From positions 1 to 32,459 of the forward strand of contig JACQQI010000001.1 of assembly GCA_016207115.1 (NCBI GenBank): DNA of 32,459 nt, given 5' to 3'. Position numbers and translations under genes: made by a program. Within the stretch, counting starts at the first letter, position 1; each line of letters begins with the position of its first letter. Source of the stretch: Candidatus Nealsoniibacteriota bacterium (GTDB lineage Bacteria; Patescibacteriota; Minisyncoccia; Minisyncoccales; GWA2-46-15). The notes under the pieces are model-generated. The model was not told the origin of the DNA. It saw nothing but the letters and a program-made list of their open reading frames with translations, and did not search any database. Positions 10,930 to 18,584 of the stretch are shown piece by piece.

Positions 10930-12282
10930 ATGTCATTTCTTATCAAAGACGCCCGAAACTTTGTCGGCCAGGAAGTCGAAATCCACGGCTGGGTTTTTAA
11001 TAAGAGATCTTCGGGCTCCGTCATCTTTTTGCAACTGAGAGACGGCTCAGGTTTCATCCAGGCCGTCGTCTCCAAGAATGAAGTCTCTCCGGAAGTCTTT
11101 GCGACCGCCCAAGAAACCAGAGATGAGTCAACCGTCGTCGTGGCGGGCCACCTCAAAGAAGAACCAAGATCCCCTTTTAGCTTCGAGATCCAGACCCGGA
11201 ACCTGAAGATTGTCTCTCTGGCCCAGACGGATTTTCCCATCTCGGCCAAAGAACACGGTGTTGATTTTCTGCTCGGCCAGCGCCATCTCTGGCTTCGCTT
11301 TCCCCGCCAGTGGGCGATTTTGAGAATCCGCGACCAGATCGCGTCTTCGATCAACCAATTTTTGCACCGAGAAGGTTACACCCGCTTGGACTCGCCCATT
11401 CTCACGCCTTCTGCCTGCGAAGGCACGACCACGCTTTTCCCCGTACCCTATCTGCCCGCTTGGCCAGACGTAACCGACCAAAGCGTGCCTTCTTGGCTGA
11501 ATCTGGACCAGGCTAAACCCTACGCCTATCTTTCCCAGTCGGGTCAACTCTATCTGGAAGCCGGAATCGCCAGCCTGGGGAAAGTCTACGACTTTGGCCC
11601 CACTTTCCGAGCGGAGAAAAGCAAAACCAAACGACACCTGACCGAATTCTGGATGATGGACGCCGAAGCCGCTTTCCTGGAATACGAGGGACTCCTGGAC
11701 TTTGAAGAAAAAATGGTCTTGGCCGTCATTCAAGACGTCTTGGCCGCCTGTCCGGCAGAATTCAAAACCCTGGAGCGAGACCCCGCCCCCCTGGCTCAAA
11801 TCAAATCTCCCTTCCCGAAACTGACCTATGAAGAAACTCTGAAAAAACTGCGGGAACTCGGTTCAGACATCAAAGACGGCGAAGACCTGGGCAATGACGA
11901 CGAAACTCGGCTCATGAATTATTTCCATCAACCCCTTTTTGTCATGAAGTTCCCGGCCACCTTCAAAGCTTTCTACTTTAAAAGAGATGAACAGCGACCG
12001 GAGTTGACGCTCTCGTCTGATCTGCTGGCGCCCGAAGGTTACGGCGAGATCATCGGCGGCGGCCAGAGGGAAGACGACTATGACACTCTGCTCAAAAGAA
12101 TGAAGGAGGCCGGCCTGAACACTCAGGACTATGAGTGGTATTTAGACCTGAGAAGATATGGCGCCTCTCCCCACTCGGGGTTCGGGTTGGGACTGGAAAG
12201 AATGGTGGCCTGGATCTGTAAATTGGAACACATCCGGGAAGCCATTCCCTTCCCCCGCACCATTTACCGCTTCACTCCCTAA
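10930..12282 (+). CDS. asnS: Class II asparaginyl-tRNA synthetase
   Basis: OB-fold VEIHGWVFNKRSSGSVIFLQLRDGSGFIQAVV, YLSQSGQLYLEAG, TFRAEKSKTKRHLTEFWMMDAE, GFGLGLERMVAWI. Confidence 0.88.
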   Translation: MSFLIKDARNFVGQEVEIHGWVFNKRSSGSVIFLQLRDGSGFIQAVVSKNEVSPEVFATAQETRDESTVVVAGHLKEEPRSPFSFEIQTRNLKIVSLAQTDFPISAKEHGVDFLLGQRHLWLRFPRQWAILRIRDQIASSINQFLHREGYTRLDSPILTPSACEGTTTLFPVPYLPAWPDVTDQSVPSWLNLDQAKPYAYLSQSGQLYLEAGIASLGKVYDFGPTFRAEKSKTKRHLTEFWMMDAEAAFLEYEGLLDFEEKMVLAVIQDVLAACPAEFKTLERDPAPLAQIKSPFPKLTYEETLKKLRELGSDIKDGEDLGNDDETRLMNYFHQPLFVMKFPATFKAFYFKRDEQRPELTLSSDLLAPEGYGEIIGGGQREDDYDTLLKRMKEAGLNTQDYEWYLDLRRYGASPHSGFGLGLERMVAWICKLEHIREAIPFPRTIYRFTP

Positions 12283-12291
12283 TTCGAAAAC

Positions 12292-13623
12292 ATGGAATTT
12301 AAACCCGTCATCGGCCTGGAGATCCACATCGAGCTGAAGACAAACAGCAAGATGTTTTGCGGTTGTTCGGCTCGGCACTTTGGCGAGGAGCCCAATACTC
12401 ACTGCTGCCCGGTCTGCCTGGGCCTACCCGGCGCTCTGCCTTTTCCCAATAAAAAAGCGATTGAGTGGACCATCCGGTTGGGACTGGTGCTGAACTGCCA
12501 GGTTTCCGAAGAGTCAAAGTTTGACCGGAAAAACTATTTCTATCCCGATCTCCCCAAGGGCTATCAGATATCGCAGTACGATCAACCCTTCTGCCGAGAG
12601 GGCAAGGTCACCCTCAAGGACGGTCGAGAGATCCGTCTCCGGAGAGTCCACCTCGAGGAAGACACCGGCAAATTGGTTCACCTCCGGATCGACGGCCAAG
12701 ACGCCAGCCTGGTTGATTTCAATCGTTCGGGCGTGCCCTTGGTGGAAGTTGTGACCGAACCCGATTTCCAAAACAGCGAAGAAGTGGATGAGTTCTTAAA
12801 AAGCCTGCAGAGAACGGTCAGATATCTGGACGTCTCTGACGCCGATATGGAAAAGGGATCGATGAGGCTGGAGCCCAACATTTCGCTTCAGCTCCCCGGC
12901 CAGAACGAACTGCCGGACTACAAGGTGGAGGTCAAGAACATCAACTCCTTTCGATTTGTCCGCAAGGCCATCGAGTATGAGATAGCCAGGCAGACCGGGG
13001 TTCTACAGAAAGGAGAAAAGTTGATTCAAGAAACTCGGGGTTGGAGCGAAAGCGAAAACAAGACCTTCTCCCAGAGAGAAAAAGAGGAAGCGCACGACTA
13101 CCGCTATTTCCCCGAGCCCGACATCCCGCCCTTGAGCTTTGGGCCGGAAGAAGTAGAAGAAATCCGTCAACAAATTCCGGAACTGCCCGAAGCCAAAAGA
13201 CAAAGGTTCCAGAGAGAATTCAAGCTCTCACCCTACCAGACCGATCGGCTGATTGAAACCAAAGAATTGGCCGATTACTACGAAGCGGCCCTTGGGGTCA
13301 ATGGCCAGATCGACGGCAAAAAGTATTCGAGCCCGAGCGAAGTGGCCAACTGGCTGATCAACAGGAAAATCGACATCAAAACCATTTCTCCGGAAAGGAT
13401 GATTAAAGACCTCATTGCTTCTAAGGAAGTGACGAGGTTGGGCGAAGGAGAAATGTCCCGCATTGTCAATGAAGTCTTAGCCGAAAACGCCCAAGCGGCT
13501 GAAGATTACAAAAAAGGTAAGACCGCCGTTCTCGGTTTTCTCATCGGCCAAGTCGTTAAGAAGATCGGCCCTCAGGCGGATCGGCAGGAGATAACTAGAA
13601 AGCTTCAGGAAAAACTTGGTTAA
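12292..13623 (+). CDS. gatB: Asp/Glu-tRNA amidotransferase subunit B
   Basis: IGLEIHIELKTNSKMFCGCS, CCPVCLGLPGALPFPN, FDRKNYFYPDLPKGYQISQYDQP. Confidence 0.98.
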   Translation: MEFKPVIGLEIHIELKTNSKMFCGCSARHFGEEPNTHCCPVCLGLPGALPFPNKKAIEWTIRLGLVLNCQVSEESKFDRKNYFYPDLPKGYQISQYDQPFCREGKVTLKDGREIRLRRVHLEEDTGKLVHLRIDGQDASLVDFNRSGVPLVEVVTEPDFQNSEEVDEFLKSLQRTVRYLDVSDADMEKGSMRLEPNISLQLPGQNELPDYKVEVKNINSFRFVRKAIEYEIARQTGVLQKGEKLIQETRGWSESENKTFSQREKEEAHDYRYFPEPDIPPLSFGPEEVEEIRQQIPELPEAKRQRFQREFKLSPYQTDRLIETKELADYYEAALGVNGQIDGKKYSSPSEVANWLINRKIDIKTISPERMIKDLIASKEVTRLGEGEMSRIVNEVLAENAQAAEDYKKGKTAVLGFLIGQVVKKIGPQADRQEITRKLQEKLG

Positions 13624-13638
13624 ACCACAGAGAAAATT

Positions 13639-13662
13639 AAACAGGGTGAAAGCCCTGTTTTT
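13639..13662 (+). terminator. Terminator downstream of gatB
   Basis: AAACAGGG-TGAAAG-CCCTGTTT then TT. Confidence 0.85.
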
Positions 13663-13665
13663 ACA

Positions 13666-13694
13666 TTGACGCTTTTTTCTTTTAAGGTTATAAA
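13666..13694 (+). promoter_or_regulatory. Sigma70-type promoter of candidate RNA 1
   Basis: TTGACG - 17 nt - TATAAA. Confidence 0.65.
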
Positions 13695-13700
13695 GGAAAT

Positions 13701-14089
13701 AGGCTGGCAAGAAGTTAGTTGGGCCAGCTCGCGACTCCACTTCGCTGGGGTTGCTTGTAGAAAGCGGTGTCTCTCATATCTCAAAGGAGGTGATGATCCC
13801 AATGAAGCGCAATTTGCGTTGTCAGGGTAACATTGTCGCGTAGAACATCGCCATCTTGCGCCGTCTCCTCCAAAAGGATGATGGCGCCCCACGGAGCCGG
13901 GCAGAGCTCCACTACTGCGCACCTTGACGCGCCTTGATCCCGTTCTACTCGTGCCCCTTGCCCGCACCCCATGCCGTAGCCGGGGCACACCTGTGCGGCG
14001 GACAGTCCCTGCCCGTCGCACACCGCTCTTTTTCTTCATCGTTCTTTCCTCCGAAAAGTCCTGACGCCGTCGTCAGGATTTTTCTTTTT
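13701..14089 (+). ncRNA. Candidate structured RNA 1 (~390 nt, unknown family)
   Basis: Bounded by promoter and terminator; nested helices, including 13763-13770/14020-14027 (AGCGGTGT/ACACCGCT), 13840-13846/13942-13948 (GTAGAAC/GTTCTAC), 13849-13855/13880-13886, 13951-13957/13982-13988; no convincing ORF. Confidence 0.6.
14059..14089 (+). terminator. Terminator of candidate RNA 1
   Basis: TCCTGACG-CCGT-CGTCAGGA followed by TTTTTCTTTTT. Confidence 0.85.
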
Positions 14090-14103
14090 GTGCACATTTG
14101 AAG

Positions 14104-14133
14104 TTGACATAACTTTTCGATAAGGGATATGAT
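14104..14133 (+). promoter_or_regulatory. Sigma70-type promoter of candidate RNA 2
   Basis: TTGACA - 18 nt - TATGAT. Confidence 0.7.
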
Positions 14134-14139
14134 GAATTT

Positions 14140-14334
14140 GAGGATGCCAGTCGCTGATTTTCAGTCGACAGAACATCCCCAGAAAGGAGGCACCTTAAGC
14201 GCTAGCCAAAACCAGAGACTATCAGTAGCAGTGCGGCAGGCATTATGCCCGCCGCACTCGCAATCATTGTTCTTTATTGTACTTCTCCCCTCTCGAAAAG
14301 ACCCCAACGACAACGCCGTCGATGGGGTTCTTTC
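14140..14334 (+). ncRNA. Candidate RNA 2 (~190 nt, unknown family)
   Basis: Promoter-to-terminator unit; hairpins GTCG-CTGA-TTT-TCAG-T-CGAC and GTGCGGC-A-GGCA-TTA-TGCC-C-GCCGCAC; AGAAAGGAGG at 14181-14190 with no start codon at usable spacing. Confidence 0.5.
14301..14334. terminator. Bidirectional terminator between candidate RNA 2 (+) and mreB (-)
   Basis: ACCCCAACGAC-AACGCC-GTCGATGGGGT with T-rich flanks on both strands. Confidence 0.8.
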
Positions 14335-14352
14335 ATTTGAGAAAGTTTTAGC

Positions 14353-15426
14353 CTACGAGAGCGGCTCCAGTCCTTCGGTTTCCACTAAGACCTCGGCCAG
14401 ATCGTCCAGATTTTCCAAAACCATGCCCGCGCCCCGGGCCACGGTTGTCATCGGGTCTTCGACGACCCGGGTCTTGATCTTTGTTTCTTTGCTGATCAGG
14501 GTGTCCAAGCCCCGGAGCTGCGACCCGCCGCCGGAGAGCCAGATGCCCTTGGCCATAATGTCGGCCAAGAGCTCGGGCGGCGTCTCTTCAATCGTCGTCT
14601 TAATGGTGTTGATGATCTGCCGCACCGATTTTTCCAGAGCGCGGCGAGTGTCTTCTTCGCTGATGATGATTTCTTCGGGCAGGCCCGTGACCAGGTTCCG
14701 GCCCCGCAAGGGCGCGGCTCTTTTTTCCTTTTCTTTTTGCGGATAGGCGGAGCCGATGGCGATCTTGATTTCTTCGGCCGTCTGCTCGCCGATCAAGAGC
14801 TTGAATTCTTCCTGGGCAAAGTGGATGATATCTTCGTTGAGTTTATCCCCGGCCACTCTCAGGCTGCGGGCGATGACGACGCCGCCCAAAGAGATGACGG
14901 CCACTTCGGTCGTGCCGCCCCCGATGTCGACGATAAAGTTCCCGCCGGCTTCCTGGACTTCGAGCCTCGCCCCGATGGCCGCGGCCATGGGTTCTTCGAT
15001 GAGAAAAACCTGCCCTGCCCCGGCGTTGCGGGCCGCGTCCCGGACCGCTTTCTTTTCCACTTCGGTCACGCCCCAGGGGATGCCAATGATCACCCTCGGC
15101 CGGATGCCCAGGTGGAACTTTTCTTTCTGGGCCTTATCAATGAAATAGCGCAGCATCTGCTCGGTCACCTCAAAATCAGAAATGACTCCTTTGACCAGAG
15201 GCCGGGTGGCGACGATGTGGCTGGGAGTCCGCCCCACCATTTTCTTTGCTTCTTCGCCGATGGCCAAAACCTGGCCCGTCTTTTGGTTGATGGCGACGAC
15301 CGAGGGCTCGGTCATGACGATGCCGCTGCCCCGAACGTAAACCAAAGAATTGGCCGTGCCGAGGTCAATGGCAATGTCTTGAGAAAAACGGTGCAGAATT
15401 TTGTCGAGAGCCTTTTTGATCGTCAT
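14353..15426 (-). CDS. mreB: Rod shape-determining protein MreB (copy 1)
   Basis: DIAIDLGTANSLVYVRGSGIVMTEPSVVAI, FIVDIGGGTTEVAVISLGG, IWLSGGGSQLRGLD; start set at MTIKKALDK, avoiding the overlap with proS. Confidence 0.96.
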   Translation of the reverse strand: MTIKKALDKILHRFSQDIAIDLGTANSLVYVRGSGIVMTEPSVVAINQKTGQVLAIGEEAKKMVGRTPSHIVATRPLVKGVISDFEVTEQMLRYFIDKAQKEKFHLGIRPRVIIGIPWGVTEVEKKAVRDAARNAGAGQVFLIEEPMAAAIGARLEVQEAGGNFIVDIGGGTTEVAVISLGGVVIARSLRVAGDKLNEDIIHFAQEEFKLLIGEQTAEEIKIAIGSAYPQKEKEKRAAPLRGRNLVTGLPEEIIISEEDTRRALEKSVRQIINTIKTTIEETPPELLADIMAKGIWLSGGGSQLRGLDTLISKETKIKTRVVEDPMTTVARGAGMVLENLDDLAEVLVETEGLEPLS

Positions 15427-15440
15427 CGATCTTTTTACAT

Positions 15441-16874
15441 TTAATAAGATTGGGCGAAGAGCCAACGCTTTTGGGCCGGTTTTTGACAATAGACGCATTC
15501 ACCCTTTTCTTCGGGGGCTCGAATCGGCAAGCAGCGCGTTGAGGCCTTGGTTTCTTCTTTGATCTTGGTCTCACAGAGAGGATCCCCGCACCAGAAAGCC
15601 GAAATGAAACCCTTTTTTGTTCTCATGATCTCTTTGAATTCGGTCAGAGAAGAAACTGACCGTGTGTTGTCTTGGGTGAATTTCTGATGGTTGAGAAAAA
15701 TGTTCTTCTGGATCTCCGCCAGAATTTCCTTTATCCTCCGGGTCGAACCGGCTAGTTTAATCATTTCCTTTTGGCCGTTGTCGCGCCGAACCAGGGTCAG
15801 ATTTGAAGAGGCCGTTTCTTTCTCCCCGACTTCAATTCTCAGGGGCACGCCTCTCAACTCCCATTTGTTAAATTTGAATCCAGCCGTTTCCCCTTCTCTC
15901 AAATCCAACTCCAGACGGAAATCCGTCAATTCGTCCTTGATTTTCTGACAAAAGTTAAGAACCTTTTCCTCGCTCCCTTTTTTGAGAACCGGGACGATAA
16001 CCAGTTGAGTTGGCGCCACGCGAGGCGGCAGAACCAGGCCCTTGTCGTCGCCGCAAACCAAGATCAGGCCGCCGATTGAGCGCGTAGAAAAGCCCCAACT
16101 GTTCTGCCAAGGATAGAATTTGCCCCCATCTTTGCCCTGGACTTGCCAATCAAAGGCGCGGGCAAAGTTTTGTCCCAGATCGTGAGAAGTACAGGCCTGT
16201 AGAGCTTTGCCGTCGGGCATCAATATCTCGTAGCTGAAAGTCTGGACCGCGCCGGCGAACTTCTCCGTCTCTGATTTTATTCCGGCGATGCCGTAGAGAG
16301 AAAGCAGCTCGTTATAGGTCTTCTGGTAGATTCCGAGCGCCCAATCCACCGTGGCCAGCGATTCTTCGTGTGTCGCGTGGGCGCAATGCCCTTCCTGCCA
16401 GAGAAACTCAGAGCTGCGCAGAAAGAGATAGGTTCTCTTCTCCCAGCGCACGACGTTATTCCACTGGTTGATCAGGATCGGCAGATCGCGCCAGGACCTC
16501 GTCCAATCTTTATACATCGCGTACATGATCGTTTCGGAAGTCGGCCGGACGACCAGCTTTTCTTTCAATTCTTCGCCCCCGGCGATGGTCACCACGGCCA
16601 TTTGCGGAGAAAAGCCTTGGACGTGCTCTTTTTCTTTTTTCAGATAACTCTCGGGGATAAAAAGCGGAAAGTAGGCGTTTTTGACTCCTCTCGCCTTGAT
16701 CAATCCATCCAAGAAGGCTTGGATTTTTTCCCAAATGGCAAAGCCGTAGGGCCGAAAAACCATCGAGCCCTTGACGGGCGAATAATCAGCCAGCTCCGAA
16801 CGCAAAACCACGTCGTTGTACCACTGACTGATATTTTCCGACTTCTTGGTAATGGTGAACCGAAGGTTCGACAT
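15441..16874 (-). CDS. proS: Prolyl-tRNA synthetase, short archaeal/eukaryotic type
   Basis: ISQWYNDVVLRSELADYSPVKGSMVFRPYGFAIWE, VVRPTSETIMYAMY, FLWQEGHCAHAT; no bacterial-type inserted editing domain. Confidence 0.94.
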   Translation of the reverse strand: MSNLRFTITKKSENISQWYNDVVLRSELADYSPVKGSMVFRPYGFAIWEKIQAFLDGLIKARGVKNAYFPLFIPESYLKKEKEHVQGFSPQMAVVTIAGGEELKEKLVVRPTSETIMYAMYKDWTRSWRDLPILINQWNNVVRWEKRTYLFLRSSEFLWQEGHCAHATHEESLATVDWALGIYQKTYNELLSLYGIAGIKSETEKFAGAVQTFSYEILMPDGKALQACTSHDLGQNFARAFDWQVQGKDGGKFYPWQNSWGFSTRSIGGLILVCGDDKGLVLPPRVAPTQLVIVPVLKKGSEEKVLNFCQKIKDELTDFRLELDLREGETAGFKFNKWELRGVPLRIEVGEKETASSNLTLVRRDNGQKEMIKLAGSTRRIKEILAEIQKNIFLNHQKFTQDNTRSVSSLTEFKEIMRTKKGFISAFWCGDPLCETKIKEETKASTRCLPIRAPEEKGECVYCQKPAQKRWLFAQSY

Positions 16875-16905
16875 ATCGTTGGGCGCTACGAATTCGGTCG
16901 TCTTT

Positions 16906-17979
16906 CTAAAGAAAGGAACGAATATCTTTAATCGTGACGAAAACCATCAAAATGATCAACAGGGCGAAAAAGACGGTGGTGATTCTTTCTTCCAGCTGTC
17001 GGGGAACCGGCTTTTTCCGGATCGCCTCGAGTCCCAAAAACATCAATTTGCCGCCGTCAAAAGCCGGAATGGGCAGGAGATTCAGAATGGCCACGTTGAT
17101 GGAAAGGAAACCGATCATCTGCAGAAAATAGCTCAGACCCATGCCCCAGCCCTGGCTCAGGATCCCGACGATGCCCACCGGCCCCATCAATTCCAGTCCC
17201 GAGGGGGCTCCCTGGAAAATCCGCGCCAGGCTCGTGAAGTAAGCCGAAATGATCATCCCGGTCAGGCTGAAGGTGTTCTTTATCCCTTGTAGTCCGGCCA
17301 GATACCAGGGATAGGTTTTCAACCCGGTCCGGACCAGAGAGACGCCCAAGGGCGCCTGGCCGGCCGGCGGCGAGAGGCGCGGCCAGGCGCTCAATTCGAA
17401 AACCAAACCGCCCCTCTTGACGGTCAAGATCACTTCTTTCCCTCGGTTTTCGCCGATAAAATCTTGCAGTTCCTTGACCTTGTTGATGCTTTGGGTTTGA
17501 GAATCTGGGCCCTGAACTTTTGTGACAATATCCCCCACTTTCAAACCGGCCAGCTCGGCCGGACTGCCCGGAGACACGGCGCTGATCTGAACCTTGAGGT
17601 TAGCCAAACCGGTTTCGCTGTCGTCCACCATGGTCGGAGAACCGATTAAGAAAACTAAAGAAAAGATGACCATCCCGATCAGCCAGAAAGAAAGGGCGCC
17701 GTTGAGGATGATCAAGCTCCTCTGCCACAAGGGCTTATTGGAAAAAGAAGAAGGACTGTCGTCGGCCTCTTCGGGTATCCGGACAAAAGCACCAAAGGGC
17801 AGAAGATTGATCGAATAGAGCGTGCCGCGGAATTTCCTGCCCAAAAGCCGCGGCGGATAGCCCAGGCCGAATTCCTCCACCCGGACGCCGAACTTCTTGG
17901 CCGTAAAAAAATGGCCCAGTTCGTGCAGACTGACTAGGATGAGCAAACTCGTCAAAGCGATGAGAATGGTAAAAAACAT
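16906..17979 (-). CDS. rseP: Site-2 protease family zinc metalloprotease
   Basis: HELGHFFTAKKFGV zinc motif, PDZ domain region, LNLLPIPAFDGGKL. Confidence 0.93.
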   Translation of the reverse strand: MFFTILIALTSLLILVSLHELGHFFTAKKFGVRVEEFGLGYPPRLLGRKFRGTLYSINLLPFGAFVRIPEEADDSPSSFSNKPLWQRSLIILNGALSFWLIGMVIFSLVFLIGSPTMVDDSETGLANLKVQISAVSPGSPAELAGLKVGDIVTKVQGPDSQTQSINKVKELQDFIGENRGKEVILTVKRGGLVFELSAWPRLSPPAGQAPLGVSLVRTGLKTYPWYLAGLQGIKNTFSLTGMIISAYFTSLARIFQGAPSGLELMGPVGIVGILSQGWGMGLSYFLQMIGFLSINVAILNLLPIPAFDGGKLMFLGLEAIRKKPVPRQLEERITTVFFALLIILMVFVTIKDIRSFL

Positions 17980-17983
17980 AATA

Positions 17984-18541
17984 TTACTCCATGACTTCTT
18001 TCTTTTTCTTCTCGGCCATTTCTTCGATTTTTTCGTTATACTTTTTGACTAACTTGTCCAGTTCTTCTTTGCCCCGGAACTTATCGTCTTCGCGAATCGA
18101 ACCCTCTTTTTCTCCCGCCTGAATCTCTTTCCAAATCCGTTCGCGGATTTTTCGGATCACGACTCTCTGTTCCTCTGTTTTTTCCGAAAGAATCCTCAAA
18201 AAGTTCTTGCGATATTCCTCCGTCAACGGCGGCAGGGAAAGACGAATCAAATTCTTTTCCGCGCTCAGGCCCGAACCCAACGAAGAGCGGGACAAAGAAG
18301 ACAGAATGGGTTCCAGGTAAGAAACGTCCCACGGTTGAATCAGGATTTCTTTTTGCCCCGAGGCAGAAACCACGGCCAGCTGCTTTAGGGGAAACTCCTG
18401 GCCGAAGCAGTTCACCTTGATGTCGGCGATCAGAGACGGGTCGGCTCGGCCGGTTCTCATTTTGATCATCTCCGCGCTGAGGCGGCTGATCAGCTCTTCC
18501 AGCTCCGGCGTTACCCTTTTAATGATGTCTTGATAAGTCAT
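17984..18541 (-). CDS. frr: Ribosome recycling factor
   Basis: LSAEMIKMRTGRADPSLI, IQPWDVSYLEPI, LPPLTEEYRKNF, VVIRKIRERIWKEI. Confidence 0.96.
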   Translation of the reverse strand: MTYQDIIKRVTPELEELISRLSAEMIKMRTGRADPSLIADIKVNCFGQEFPLKQLAVVSASGQKEILIQPWDVSYLEPILSSLSRSSLGSGLSAEKNLIRLSLPPLTEEYRKNFLRILSEKTEEQRVVIRKIRERIWKEIQAGEKEGSIREDDKFRGKEELDKLVKKYNEKIEEMAEKKKKEVME

Positions 18542-18577
18542 AGCGAGGACGATATATCGGGCGTTCCGCCCGTTATG
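18539..18577. repeat. Family A palindromic repeat, frr 5' edge
   Basis: CATAGCGAGGACGATATATCGGGCGTTCCGCCCGTTATG; CAT is the frr start codon. Confidence 0.85.
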
Positions 18578-18584
18578 GTCACAA

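Noticed and set aside
13781-13800. CAAAGGAGGTGATGATCCC looks like the reverse complement of a 16S rRNA 3' end (GGATCACCTCCTTT).
   Set aside because: It has an extra ATG triplet (GGATCATCACCTCC) and the sequence on the minus strand just upstream does not contain conserved 16S 3'-region motifs such as GTCGTAACAAGGTA. A strong SD/anti-SD-complementary site in a plus-strand RNA fits better.
13620-14039. Minus-strand 139-aa ORF and overlapping 80-aa ORF (13781..14023) in the gatB-mreB gap.
   Set aside because: The 139-aa ORF does start after GGAGGAAAG, but it is Arg/Ser/Gly-rich low-complexity, runs through the gatB terminator and opposes a strong plus-strand promoter/terminator pair. Extensive nested complementarity explains the open frames better. 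Not fully excluded.
13641-14334. tmRNA, RNase P RNA or SRP RNA for the gatB-mreB island.
   Set aside because: No tRNA-like GGTTCRA arm or tag ORF (tmRNA), no GAGGAAAGUCC...ACAGAA pair in the transcribed orientation (RNase P), no GGAAG-type domain IV core (SRP). This is a by-eye rejection; covariance models should be run.
14129-14746. Plus-strand 205-aa ORF.
   Set aside because: Its start codon lies within the -10 box of the RNA 2 promoter and it reads through a terminator and antisense into mreB.
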